This document shows positions 8,657-17,456 of a stretch of DNA of 64,000 nucleotides, piece by piece (position 1 is the stretch's first letter; each line of letters starts with the position of its first letter). The DNA is from Streptomyces lavendofoliae. Its GTDB lineage: Bacteria; Actinomycetota; Actinomycetes; Streptomycetales; Streptomycetaceae. The position numbers and the translations under genes are program-made. The stretch lies in contig NZ_BMTP01000006.1 of NCBI RefSeq assembly GCF_014649735.1, positions 1 through 64,000 of the forward strand, written 5' to 3'. The notes below the pieces were generated by a model. The model ran no database searches. It saw only the letters and a program-made list of their open reading frames with translations, and was not told the DNA's origin.

Positions 8657-10537
8657 TCAGGGGTTGCTGACCTTGAGGAGCCTGAGGGCGACCTGGATCT
8701 CCAGCAGCCGTTCCGGCTCGCGCCAGTCGTCGCCGAGGAGTCGGCCGATCCGGGCGAGGCGCTGGGTGACGGTGTTGACGTGCAGGTGCAGCCGGCGTGC
8801 GGTGTTCCTGGCGTGGCGGCCGGTCCTGCAGTAGGCGTCCAGGGTGCGCACCAGGTCGGAGCGGTGGCCGTCGTCGTAGGCGATCACGGGCCCGAGTACG
8901 GATTCGATGAGGGACGCGACGGCCGGCCGGCCGCTGAACAGGGCGCCGACGAAGCCGAGGCCGCGGGCGTCCGCGATCTCCCCGGTCCTGTCCAGGGCGA
9001 TGAGGGCCCGCAGACACTCGTCCGCCTCCCGGTAGGCGGCGGGGATGCCGGTGATGTCCGCCGCCCGGGCCGTGCCGGCGGTGACCGGGTGCCGCGAGGT
9101 GCGGGACAGCTCGCGCGCGGTGGTGCGCGCCACCTCCATGGGGTCGTCGCCGGGCAGCAGCAGGATCACGGTGTCGCGCCGGATCGTGGCCAGCCCGTGG
9201 GAGCGCCGGGCGAAGGCCGCGGTGGAGGCGTAGATCCGGTCCCGCGGGTCGTCGTCCACCCGGGCCACCACGACGTTCCGGCACGCGTCGAGGTCGATGT
9301 CGATCAGGGCCGCCCGGTGCCGCAGGAGGTCATGGTCCTTGGGGTGTGCGGTCAGCAGGTCGCTCAGCAGCTCGCCCCGTACCCGGGCCTCCGCCTCGGC
9401 CACGCGCCTGCGCGTGACCAGGACGAGGGAGGCCACCAGGGCCGCGCGCTCCAGGATGCGGCGGTCGGTGGCCCTCGTCTCCGGTGTCGTCCCGGCGGAC
9501 ACGATCGCTCCGAGGGCCTCGGACTCGGTGATCAGCGGAACGGCACAGCGGGCGCCCCGGACCACCGTGGTCCCGGTCTCCCGGGCGTCCGAGCCGATGG
9601 CCCGCAGCTCGTCGACCGGTATCGTCGTCTGCCCCCGGGACCGGGCCGCGATGTCTCCGTCCTCGTCGAGGACGACCACCGTGCCGCCCAGCGAGGTCGC
9701 CGTCGCCTGTGCGACCTCGTCCACCCCCTTGCCCTGGATGACGAGCCGGGTCAGGCGCTCGTGCACCTCGGCGGTGCGTTCCAGGTCGGCCATGTGGGAG
9801 CTGATCGTGTCGTTCGCGATCCGCAGCTCGGCGACGGCTGCCTGGGCGGCGTTCAGCAGCCGGGCGTTCTCGATGGCCACGGCAGCGTGCGCACCCAGCA
9901 TCACCAGCACACTGATGTCGCGGCTGCTGAAGCCCCGCCGGCTGCGGTGCGCGGCGAGCAGGACACCGATCACCTCCTGGCCCAGTTTCACGGGCACGCC
10001 CAGCAGTGACTCGATCCGCTCGGCGGCGACCGTTCGGTCGATCTCGGTGGTGTGGGTGAAGGAGTCGTCCGTGAGGTACGAGGTGACGGTGTAGGGCTCC
10101 CCGGTCCGCGCGACGATCCCCCCGATGCCGGAGCCCACCGGCAACCGCAGCTCGCGCAGCAGGCCGGAGATGTTGCCGGCCGCCGCCTTGATGTAGCTGT
10201 CCCCGCGCCCCCGGTCGCTGAGGCTGATGTAGGCGAGGTCGCACTCCAGCAGGCGGCGCGCCCGGTCGGAGATCGCCTGGAGGATGGAGTCGAGCTCCCG
10301 CAGGGAAGCCAGGTCGTTGGCGGTGTCGTTGAGGAGCTGGAGCTCGGCCTCGTTGCGGCGGTGCCGCAGGTGCCTCTCGCGCAGTCGCAGGGCGAGCGCG
10401 CGCTCCTCCTCCAGCTCCGCGAGCCGGCCGGCCGGCTCTCCGGCGGCCCGGGCCGCCGCCAGCACCTCGTCGAAGGCGCTGATGTCGGCGTCCTTGAGCA
10501 GCAGTTCCAGGAAGATGCCGTCGTACGTCCCTGCCAT
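8657..10537 (-). CDS. GAF-domain PucR/CdaR-type transcriptional regulator
   Basis: A 626-residue cytoplasmic regulator. An N-terminal coiled helical stretch (EELRLRERHLRHRRNEAELQ-like) precedes a GAF domain (about residues 90-240; GSGIGGIVARTGEP, GVPVKLGQEVIGVLLAAHR), a degenerate second sensor-like domain, and a C-terminal PucR helix-turn-helix (RNTARRLHLHVNTVTQRLARIGRLLG, near residue 585-610). ATG 10537 has GGAGG four bases before it; the TTG six codons upstream overlaps that site and is rejected. Such proteins often control aromatic or CoA-ester catabolism, which fits the adjoining acyl-CoA dehydrogenase-type gene transcribed in the same direction, but the ligand is unknown. Confidence 0.88.
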   Translation of the reverse strand: MAGTYDGIFLELLLKDADISAFDEVLAAARAAGEPAGRLAELEEERALALRLRERHLRHRRNEAELQLLNDTANDLASLRELDSILQAISDRARRLLECDLAYISLSDRGRGDSYIKAAAGNISGLLRELRLPVGSGIGGIVARTGEPYTVTSYLTDDSFTHTTEIDRTVAAERIESLLGVPVKLGQEVIGVLLAAHRSRRGFSSRDISVLVMLGAHAAVAIENARLLNAAQAAVAELRIANDTISSHMADLERTAEVHERLTRLVIQGKGVDEVAQATATSLGGTVVVLDEDGDIAARSRGQTTIPVDELRAIGSDARETGTTVVRGARCAVPLITESEALGAIVSAGTTPETRATDRRILERAALVASLVLVTRRRVAEAEARVRGELLSDLLTAHPKDHDLLRHRAALIDIDLDACRNVVVARVDDDPRDRIYASTAAFARRSHGLATIRRDTVILLLPGDDPMEVARTTARELSRTSRHPVTAGTARAADITGIPAAYREADECLRALIALDRTGEIADARGLGFVGALFSGRPAVASLIESVLGPVIAYDDGHRSDLVRTLDAYCRTGRHARNTARRLHLHVNTVTQRLARIGRLLGDDWREPERLLEIQVALRLLKVSNP

Positions 10538-10766
10538 GACTCCTCCGTCGGACAAGCCCTCCGCGGCCGGGGACCGGGCCGCGGTACCCCGGCCCCCGCT
10601 GGGAGTATCACCCCTGGGCGGCTCCGCGGATCCCCGCCGTCACGGTTGGCGTGCGCCGCCGAACGGTACGCCGGCTGGACGGCTCCCTCCACCGGCAGCA
10701 CGTCCGCCGAAGCCTCGTAGTGGACCGCAGCGGCACCGGCCGCGAGCCGTACCGCCCTCCGCAGCG

Positions 10767-11696
10767 TCACGCCGACCGTGTGTTCCGCAGCGACGCGAGG
10801 TTGTCGCGGATCCCGGCGTCCAGACGTCGCGCGACGTCCTCGTCGCGCCCCTTCGGCCAGGGCAGCAGTCCCGCTCCGGTGACGCGGCCCCGGTGACCCG
10901 CACCGATGAGTGCGTCCAGGACGGGGAAGCCCCCGGTCCGCGCCGACAGGTGCGGAGCCAGGCTGTCCAGGATGTCCTTGGTCAGTTCCAGCCCGATGAA
11001 GTCGGCGTTCTCCATGGGGCCCACGGCCGGCCAGCGCAGGGCGAGGCTCGCCCGCATGACCGTGTCGATGGTCTTCGCGTCGCACACCCCCTGTTCCAGG
11101 AGGTACAGCGCCTCGCGCACCAGCGCGAACTGCAACCGGTTCCCGATGAAGCCGGGAACGTCCCGGCCGAGGCGCACCGTCGTCCTGCCCAGCCCGTCCA
11201 GCACGTCGCAGGCCTCCTGGACGAACCGGTGGTCCGTCTCCCGGCCCGGGGCGACCTCGACGAGGGGGATGACATAGGGCGGATTCCACCAGTGGACTCC
11301 GACCAGACGCTGCGGGTGCCGCATGCCCTCCGCCACCTCGGTGAGTGACAGCACCGACGTGTTGGACCACACCGGTGTCACGGCGGAGACACGCTCCTCC
11401 AGGGCGGCCAGCACCACGTGCTTGACCTCCAGGCGTTCCGGCACGGCCTCCACGACGATGTCCGAGCAGTCGGCGAGGGCCGCCAGCGTCCTGGCAGCGG
11501 TGACCCGTTGCGCCACGATCCGCGCGTCGTCCGGGGAGGTCCCGCCGCGCTCCAGGGCCTGTTCGACCCGCTCCCCCAGACTGGCCAGCGTCGCGGGGTC
11601 CGGGTCGTGCACGACGACACCGAAGCCCGCCTCGGCCAGGGCGACCGCGATCCCGTGCCCCATGAGCCCACCACCGACGATCCCGAACCGGATCAT
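10767..11696 (-). CDS. 3-hydroxyacyl-CoA dehydrogenase family protein (short, HBDH/lambda-crystallin type)
   Basis: A 309-residue NAD-dependent 3-hydroxyacyl-CoA (or 3-hydroxybutyryl-CoA) dehydrogenase. The Rossmann motif GGGLMG (residues 8-13) and acidic VVHDPDP follow the start. The N-S-S catalytic region (VWSNTSVLSLTEVA), the H-W-W-N-P-P segment carrying the catalytic His, and the C-terminal helical domain motif DVPGFIGNRLQFAL with GPMENADFIGLELT are all present. ATG 11696 follows GGGAGG at seven bases. Upstream of the PucR-type regulator in the same orientation, with about 230 bp between them, so separate promoters are possible. Confidence 0.9.
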   Translation of the reverse strand: MIRFGIVGGGLMGHGIAVALAEAGFGVVVHDPDPATLASLGERVEQALERGGTSPDDARIVAQRVTAARTLAALADCSDIVVEAVPERLEVKHVVLAALEERVSAVTPVWSNTSVLSLTEVAEGMRHPQRLVGVHWWNPPYVIPLVEVAPGRETDHRFVQEACDVLDGLGRTTVRLGRDVPGFIGNRLQFALVREALYLLEQGVCDAKTIDTVMRASLALRWPAVGPMENADFIGLELTKDILDSLAPHLSARTGGFPVLDALIGAGHRGRVTGAGLLPWPKGRDEDVARRLDAGIRDNLASLRNTRSA

Positions 11697-12175
11697 GTCC
11701 CGTCCTCCCGGACTGCTGTGAACCACCGCGCGCCGGGGTGCTGGGGGCGTCGCAGCCGACGCCGGGCAGCCCGGCACCGCGCGGAGGGAAAAAGGGGGCC
11801 CACGGATGGCCGGGGGCCCGGCCGCGCCGGCCGGCGAGCCGTGACGAGACGCTATGGCGCTGCTCTCCTGTCCGGGAGGGGAGCGATGCACATACGGTTC
11901 TCGTCGCGTATGTGCACAGCGCACTGTGCGGGATCCTCCAGCACTGGGAGGACACCGGCCCTGCTCAGGGGCCGGCCACCGGACTGTCACCGGGCGGTAA
12001 TGGCCGTCGCGACCACACAAAGCGCGGAAAAATGTGCGCTGTTCCCATGAGGGCGCTCCGGGGTTCGGTTCTAGCGTGCTCTGCGTTCGCACCCCACAAC
12101 CCCGTCGGCGACCACCGGGCGAGAGCCGCGGTTCCACACCCCGGTCCACCGTACGACGGGCAAGGAGGCACTCCC
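11697..12175. other. divergent intergenic region with nested inverted repeats
   Basis: 480 bp between the leftward dehydrogenase gene and the rightward lipase gene. TGCACATACG (11887-11896) and CGTATGTGCA (11907-11916) form a perfect 10-bp inverted repeat with a 10-base spacer; GCACAG/CTGTGC (11914-11919 and 11924-11929) overlaps it. This looks like an operator and not a terminator because no coding stop is near. An AT-richer stretch (about 12010-12035) is a promoter candidate for the lipase. Confidence 0.5.
11887..11929. promoter_or_regulatory. operator-like overlapping palindromes
   Basis: The 10-bp arms 11887-11896/11907-11916 are centred 20 bp apart (two helical turns), typical of dimeric repressors. 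A second, shorter palindrome overlaps the right arm. The likely ligand protein is unknown; the PucR-type regulator downstream of the dehydrogenase gene is one candidate. Confidence 0.45.
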
Positions 12176-13009
12176 ATGCGCTTCGCGTCCACCCCTGCGT
12201 CAACGATGTCCCGCGGGACGGCATCGGCCCTCGTGACCGACCGGCGCCCGGTCCGTTCGCGGCGGCTGTTCAGCGCCTCGATGGCGGCCCTGCTGACCAC
12301 GAGCCTGCTGGGACTCGCTGCCCAGGGTTCCAGCGCCGCGGCACCTCAGCCCGCCGCCACCACGACCACCACCGCCACCGCCGCCCCGCACGACCCGGTG
12401 ATCATGATCCCGGGCATGACGGGCAGGCCGGCCGCCATGGACCCGATGAAGGCCAACCTCCAGGCCAACGGCTGGCCCGCGTCCAGGCTGTTCACCTGGA
12501 CCGACAGCAGCTCGATGACGCAGGACCTGGCCAAGGCCGCGGAGCAGCTCTCGGCCAAGGTCGACCAGGTCCGCGGCCAGACCGGGGCCGACAAGGTGGT
12601 CCTGGCCACCTGGTCCGCCTCCACCCTGGCCGCCCGCTACTACATCAAGAACCTCGGCGGCGCGGACAAGGTGTCCCAGTACATCGCGTTCGCCGGCCCC
12701 CAGCACGGCACCACCAACAACGGCTGCCAGTGGTACGTCTCCTGCCAGCAGTTCGCCTCCCCGAACACTCCGTTCCTCAAGGCGCTCAACTCACCGACCG
12801 AGGTCCCCTTCGGCGACAGGGTCGACTACCTGACCATCAGGTCGACCGCGGACTACAACGCCGTACCGACCGACACCGCCATGCTCGCCGGCGCGGACGA
12901 GAACCACCTCATGAGCGGGCCGATGGCGCCCAGCCACTTCACGATCGTCTCCAACAGCGCGGCGCTGGCGAAGATGCGCTCGTTCATCACCGCGCACGAG
13001 GGCGACTGA
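12176..13009 (+). CDS. secreted lipase-like alpha/beta-hydrolase with atypical nucleophile elbow
   Basis: A 277-residue exported protein resembling class-2 lipases (Bacillus LipA type). AAGGAGG seven bases before ATG 12176 fixes the start. A long signal peptide with basic N-region (RRPVRSRR) and hydrophobic core ends near AAQGSSAAA. The oxyanion region (DPVIMIPGMTG), a nucleophile Ser147 in ATWSAST, Asp226 in IRSTADYNAV and His254 in APSHFTIV line up with a Ser-Asp-His triad. The usual AHSMGG elbow is replaced by T-W-S-A-S-T, losing the His and the glycines. Two Cys (184, 190) could form a disulfide. Activity is uncertain; the fold call is firm. Confidence 0.8.
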   Translation: MRFASTPASTMSRGTASALVTDRRPVRSRRLFSASMAALLTTSLLGLAAQGSSAAAPQPAATTTTTATAAPHDPVIMIPGMTGRPAAMDPMKANLQANGWPASRLFTWTDSSSMTQDLAKAAEQLSAKVDQVRGQTGADKVVLATWSASTLAARYYIKNLGGADKVSQYIAFAGPQHGTTNNGCQWYVSCQQFASPNTPFLKALNSPTEVPFGDRVDYLTIRSTADYNAVPTDTAMLAGADENHLMSGPMAPSHFTIVSNSAALAKMRSFITAHEGD

Positions 13010-13243
13010 CCACCCGCCCAGCCGACCGGGGCGTACGCGGTCGTGCCGGACACCGCCCCCCGCGGCGTCCGGCACGGCGCGGGGTACGGCACGGCCCTGC
13101 CTCACCGATGTCACGGGGTGACGCCGACGTCACCGCTACCACCGGCCGGTACGCCCCGGCCTCCGCTCCCCCTCCCAGCCGATGGACGACCACGCGCCGC
13201 AGCACGCCTGCGGGCCGCGGCACATGAAGGGTTTCCCTCCCGC

Positions 13244-13998
<755 letters not shown>

Positions 13999-13999
<1 letters not shown>

Positions 14000-14649
14000 T
14001 GGCCTGGACCCGTGACCAGATGGCCGCCCGCGCCGCCGCCGAACTGCGCGACGGCGAGTACGTCAACCTCGGCATCGGCCTGCCCACCCTCATCCCGGGC
14101 CACCTCCCGCCCGGTGTGCACGTCGTCCTCCACTCCGAGAACGGCATCCTCGGCACCGGCCCCTATCCGTACGACGACGAGGTCGACCCCGACCTGATCA
14201 ACGCCGGCAAGGAGACCGTCACCGTCGTGCCGGGCGCCTCCTTCTTCGACTCGGCCCTCTCCTTCGGCATGATCCGCGGCGGCCACATCGATGTCGCCGT
14301 CCTCGGCGCCATGCAGGTCTCCGCCGCCGGCGACCTCGCCAACTGGACGATCCCCGGCAAGGTGGTCAAGGGCATGGGCGGCGCCATGGACCTCGTCCAC
14401 GGCGCCCGCCGCGTCGTCGTCCTCATGGAACACACCGCCAAGGACGGCAGCCCGAAGATCGTGGACGAGTGCACGCTCCCCCTCACCGGCGAGCGGTGCG
14501 TCGACCGCGTCATCACCGACCTCGGCGTCCTCGACGTGACGGAACACGGGCTCGCCCTGGTCGAGACCGCCCCGGGCGTCACCGTCGAGCGCGTCACCGA
14601 CCACACGGCCGCGCCCGTCTCCCACGGCCGCGCCCGCGCCACCCGCTGA
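13999..14649 (+). CDS. 3-oxoacid CoA-transferase subunit B
   Basis: A 216-residue catalytic subunit. The S-E-N-G motif (residues 46-49) carries the glutamate that forms the enzyme-CoA thioester. GIGLPTLIP at the N-terminus and the glycine loop [20 protein letters not shown] region near residue 95 are standard for the family. ATG overlaps the stop of subunit A by one base, so the two are translationally coupled in a 1:1 ratio. Downstream gene starts about 100 bp later and may be on its own promoter. Confidence 0.93.
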
Positions 14650-14751
14650 CACCGGGCCGGCACGGGACCGCTCACGGGCGGTAGCACCCCGAGGGACCGC
14701 GCCCCCGGAAATCACTGTCAGATCATCGGATCGCGATGGTAGAAAGCCGCA

Positions 14752-15549
14752 GTGGAGAAGACTCTGGAGTTCCCCGACCTGCTGCGCCTGATCGACGAGC
14801 GGTCGGCCGCCTTCCGTACCGCGGTCGCCGCCGCGCCCGATCTCGACGCGCGGGTGCCGAGCTGCCCGGAATGGACGCTGTTCGATCTGGTGCGGCACCT
14901 GGGCGAAGGGCGCCGCTCCTGGGCCGCCACCATCGCGGCGGGCCCTGGAGCGACGGCCAAGTCGGCGTGGCGGGGCGTCCCGGCCGCGCCCCGGGAGCGC
15001 GAGGCGCTGCTGGCCTGGTCGGCCGAGTCGACGCGACTGTTGCTGGACGCGTTGCGGGAGGCCGGCCCGGAGCGCGGCTGCTGGACGTGGTGGGGCGACT
15101 CGCAGTCGCCGCGGACCTGCGGTGCCGTCGCCCGGCACCAGCTCCAGGAGATCGCGGTGCACACCTACGACGCCCAGCTCACCCTGGGCGCCCCTCGGCC
15201 CCTGCCGGAGGACGTGGCACTCGACGGCGTACACGACTTCCTCCACACCTGCTGCGCCACCACGATCGCCTGGCCGTACGAACCGGCTGCCGTCGACTAC
15301 CACGCCGCCGAGGGCCGCTCCTGGCGTGTGCGGCTCTCCGCCGGGGGCGCACGGATCACTCCCCTTCCCACGCCCGGCACGACGCCCGCCACGCCCGCCG
15401 GTGAACCGGACGCGGCCGACGCCTCCGCCCGGGGCACGGCCAGTGAGCTGGTGCTGGCCATGTACGGCCGCCACCCGGTGCACTCCCTGGAGCTGGAGGG
15501 CGACCGGCGGCTCTTCGACCTGCTCGCGGCCTGGGAGCCGGAGGCGTAG
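14752..15549 (+). CDS. maleylpyruvate isomerase-family, mycothiol-dependent-type protein
   Basis: A 265-residue member of the DinB-like/MDMPI superfamily that in actinomycetes uses mycothiol. The N-terminal metal-binding domain shows SCPEWTLFDLVRHLGEGRRSW with the first metal His, and HQLQEIAVHTYDAQL with the later acidic residue and His. A separate C-terminal domain (ASELVLAMYGRHPVHSLELEG) follows. The GTG start at 14752 is preceded by AGAAAG. True maleylpyruvate isomerase activity is only one possibility; many paralogues are uncharacterised. Convergent with the ECF41 sigma gene, 14 bp apart. Confidence 0.82.
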   Translation: MEKTLEFPDLLRLIDERSAAFRTAVAAAPDLDARVPSCPEWTLFDLVRHLGEGRRSWAATIAAGPGATAKSAWRGVPAAPREREALLAWSAESTRLLLDALREAGPERGCWTWWGDSQSPRTCGAVARHQLQEIAVHTYDAQLTLGAPRPLPEDVALDGVHDFLHTCCATTIAWPYEPAAVDYHAAEGRSWRVRLSAGGARITPLPTPGTTPATPAGEPDAADASARGTASELVLAMYGRHPVHSLELEGDRRLFDLLAAWEPEA

Positions 15550-15563
15550 GACGGCGCCCGTCC

Positions 15564-16589
15564 TCAACGGCGCGTGGTGGTCTCCAAGGTGGTCACCCGG
15601 TCCAGACGTGACAGTTTCCCGGGGTTGCGCACGGCGTAGAGCGCGGTGATGAGCCCGCCGTCGATACGCATCGCCATGACGGTGTCGACCGCGCCGCCCA
15701 GCCGGACGAGCAGCGCCGGGCCGCCGTTGACCAGCGCCGGCCGCAACGACGTCACGGGAGCGATCCTGCCCAGCACATGGGCCACGCGGTCGGCCCCGAC
15801 GACGGGTGCCGACGCGGCCCGTACGACTCCGCCACCGTCGGTCAGCAGGACGACGTCCGGCGCGAGGACGTCGAGCAGGCGTCGCAGGTCGCCCGTCTCG
15901 ACCGCCCGCCGGAACGCCTGGACGGTACGGCGGGCCTCCGCGGCGGAGGCGGCCTCGCGCGGTCGGCGCGCGGCGACGTGCCCCCGTGCCCGGTGGGCGA
16001 TCTGGCGGACGGCGGCCGGGGTCTTGTCGACGGCTTCGGCGATCTCGTCGTAACCGAGGCCGAACACCTCGCGCAGCACGAACACCGCGCGCTCGGTCGG
16101 ACGGAGCGTCTCCAGCACCAGCAGCATCGCCATCGAGACGCTGTCGGCGAGTTCGACGTCGTCGGCCACGTCGGGCGCGGTCAGCAGCGGTTCGGGCAGC
16201 CAGGGGCCGACGTAGGACTCCTTGCGCCTGCCGAGCGTACGCAGCTGGGTCAGTGCCTGCCGGGTGGTGATGCGGACCAGGTACGCGCGCTGGTCCCGCA
16301 CCGTGCCGGGGTCGACGCCCACCCATCGCAACCAGGTCTCCTGGAGGACGTCCTCGGCGTCGGCGGCGGAGCCGAGCATGTCGTAGGCGACGGTGAACAG
16401 GAGGTTGCGGTGGTCGACGAACGCCCGGGTGACACCGTCCATGCCGTCCCGGACCGGTCCTCCTTCCCGGACCCGTCCTCCCTCGTACGCGCCTTCACTG
16501 TCGCGTTCGCGTGCGCGGTCAGTGCCCCCGGGGACGGCGACCGGCCCGGCCGTGCCCCTCGTCCCGTCGCTGACACGTCGGTCGGTCAT
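15564..16589 (-). CDS. ECF41-family RNA polymerase sigma factor with SnoaL-like C-terminal domain
   Basis: A 341-residue extracytoplasmic-function sigma factor. Sigma region 2 (HRNLLFTVAYDMLGSAADAEDVLQETWLRW) and region 4 (RAVFVLREVFGLGYDEIAEAVDKT) are followed by a SnoaL/NTF2-like domain of about 120 residues. ECF41 hallmarks are visible: WLPEP in the linker, DGGG in the C-terminal domain, and RNPGKL at the end (family N-P-D-K-L). In this family the C-terminal domain replaces a separate anti-sigma factor, and a neighbouring carboxymuconolactone-decarboxylase-like gene is the usual partner, as here. ATG 16589 has AGGAG six bases upstream. It probably transcribes itself and its partner from the two promoters listed. 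Confidence 0.93.
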   Translation of the reverse strand: MTDRRVSDGTRGTAGPVAVPGGTDRARERDSEGAYEGGRVREGGPVRDGMDGVTRAFVDHRNLLFTVAYDMLGSAADAEDVLQETWLRWVGVDPGTVRDQRAYLVRITTRQALTQLRTLGRRKESYVGPWLPEPLLTAPDVADDVELADSVSMAMLLVLETLRPTERAVFVLREVFGLGYDEIAEAVDKTPAAVRQIAHRARGHVAARRPREAASAAEARRTVQAFRRAVETGDLRRLLDVLAPDVVLLTDGGGVVRAASAPVVGADRVAHVLGRIAPVTSLRPALVNGGPALLVRLGGAVDTVMAMRIDGGLITALYAVRNPGKLSRLDRVTTLETTTRR

Positions 16590-16630
16590 CGCCGCTCCTG
16601 CCCGTTCGCTCTCGAGTGCGCCGTACACCG

Positions 16631-16657
16631 GACGCCGGCCGGCTCCGCTTTGTGACA
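16631..16657 (-). promoter_or_regulatory. ECF41-type promoter, autoregulatory
   Basis: On the minus strand TGTCACA (16657-16651), a 16-base spacer and CGTC (16634-16631) match the promoter motif established for ECF41 sigma factors exactly. It lies 42 bp upstream of the sigma gene start. Confidence 0.85.
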
Positions 16658-16691
16658 TCCGTGCACGGTGGCGCACGCCACATCGGCGGAC

Positions 16692-16718
16692 CGTCACAGG
16701 GGGCCGCCCTCGGGCGTC
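16692..16718 (+). promoter_or_regulatory. ECF41-type promoter for the AhpD-like gene
   Basis: CGTCACA (16692-16698), a 16-base spacer and CGTC (16715-16718) match the ECF41 motif with one mismatch in the -35 element. It points to the AhpD-like gene, 52 bp upstream of its start. Confidence 0.8.
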
Positions 16719-16769
16719 TTGTGTCCGTCCGGTGCGGCAGCACGGAACACGACGAGTGAGGACGACGCC

Positions 16770-17249
16770 ATGGAGCCCCGTTTCGACCTGTTCGACAGCC
16801 CGACCGCCGCGAAGGTCGCCAAGCGTTTCCACAGCGCCGGGTCGGCGCTGGAGGGCTCCACCCTGCCGAAGGCCCTGCGGGAGCTGGTGGAGCTGCGGGT
16901 CGGCCAGATCAACGGCTGCGGCCTCTGCGTCGACGCCCACACCAAGGAGGCCGCCGCGGCCGGTGAGACCGCGGTCCGGCTCAACCTGGTCGCCGCCTGG
17001 CGGCACAGCACCGTGTTCACCCGGGCCGAGCGTGCCGCCCTGGCGCTCGCCGAGGAAGGCACCCGGCTCGGCGACCGGGGCGTGTCCGACGACACCTGGG
17101 CCGAGGTGCGCGAGCACTTCGACGACGACCAGGTCGGCTCGCTGGTCTGCCTGGTGGCTCTGATCAACGCGGCGACCCGGATGAACGTGATCGTGCGCAA
17201 TCCGGGGGGCTCGTACGAGCCCGGCATGTTCGTCGGCCTGTCGAACTGA
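16770..17249 (+). CDS. carboxymuconolactone decarboxylase/AhpD-like protein, ECF41 partner
   Basis: A 159-residue AhpD-fold protein. The redox/proton-relay motif is C50-G-L-C53-V-D-A-H57, as in alkylhydroperoxidase-like CMD proteins. ATG 16770 follows GAGG. It is divergent from the ECF41 sigma gene and carries an ECF41-type promoter, so it is the expected main target of that sigma factor. A peroxidase or thiol-redox role is a family inference; the natural substrate is unknown. Confidence 0.9.
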   Translation: MEPRFDLFDSPTAAKVAKRFHSAGSALEGSTLPKALRELVELRVGQINGCGLCVDAHTKEAAAAGETAVRLNLVAAWRHSTVFTRAERAALALAEEGTRLGDRGVSDDTWAEVREHFDDDQVGSLVCLVALINAATRMNVIVRNPGGSYEPGMFVGLSN

Positions 17250-17289
17250 CCGGTGCCGAACCGACCGACGCCCACGGGCCGATCGCCGC

Positions 17290-17391
17290 CGCCCGCCCCC
17301 GGTACGGCTGGTCGCCGAGGGGGCACTGGTCTCGGCGGTCCGGATGACCGGCAGGCTCTCCGGCGACTTCACCCGCACGCTCAAGCGCTGA
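17290..17391 (+). pseudogene. possible 3' remnant of an ester-cyclase/NTF2-like gene
   Basis: A short open stretch ending at the TGA 17389-17391 reads VRLVAEGALVSAVRMTGRLS and ends GDFTRTLKR. It resembles the 'AEGDLVAVR-TARGTHTGDF' strand of polyketide-cyclase/NTF2-like proteins but has no start and no upstream continuation. Likely a decayed fragment; may be coincidence. Confidence 0.25.
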
Positions 17392-17406
17392 GCCTCGCCG
17401 GGGTCA

Positions 17407-17441
17407 GGGGCCTGCCCGGCGCGATCCGCCGGGCAGGCCCC
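17407..17441. terminator. bidirectional terminator
   Basis: A perfect 15-bp stem, 17407-17421 with 17427-17441, around the loop CGATC. It separates the AhpD-like gene from the convergent hydrolase gene, whose stop is 16 bp away. Confidence 0.9.
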
Positions 17442-17456
17442 GTTGCCGGAAGCGGC

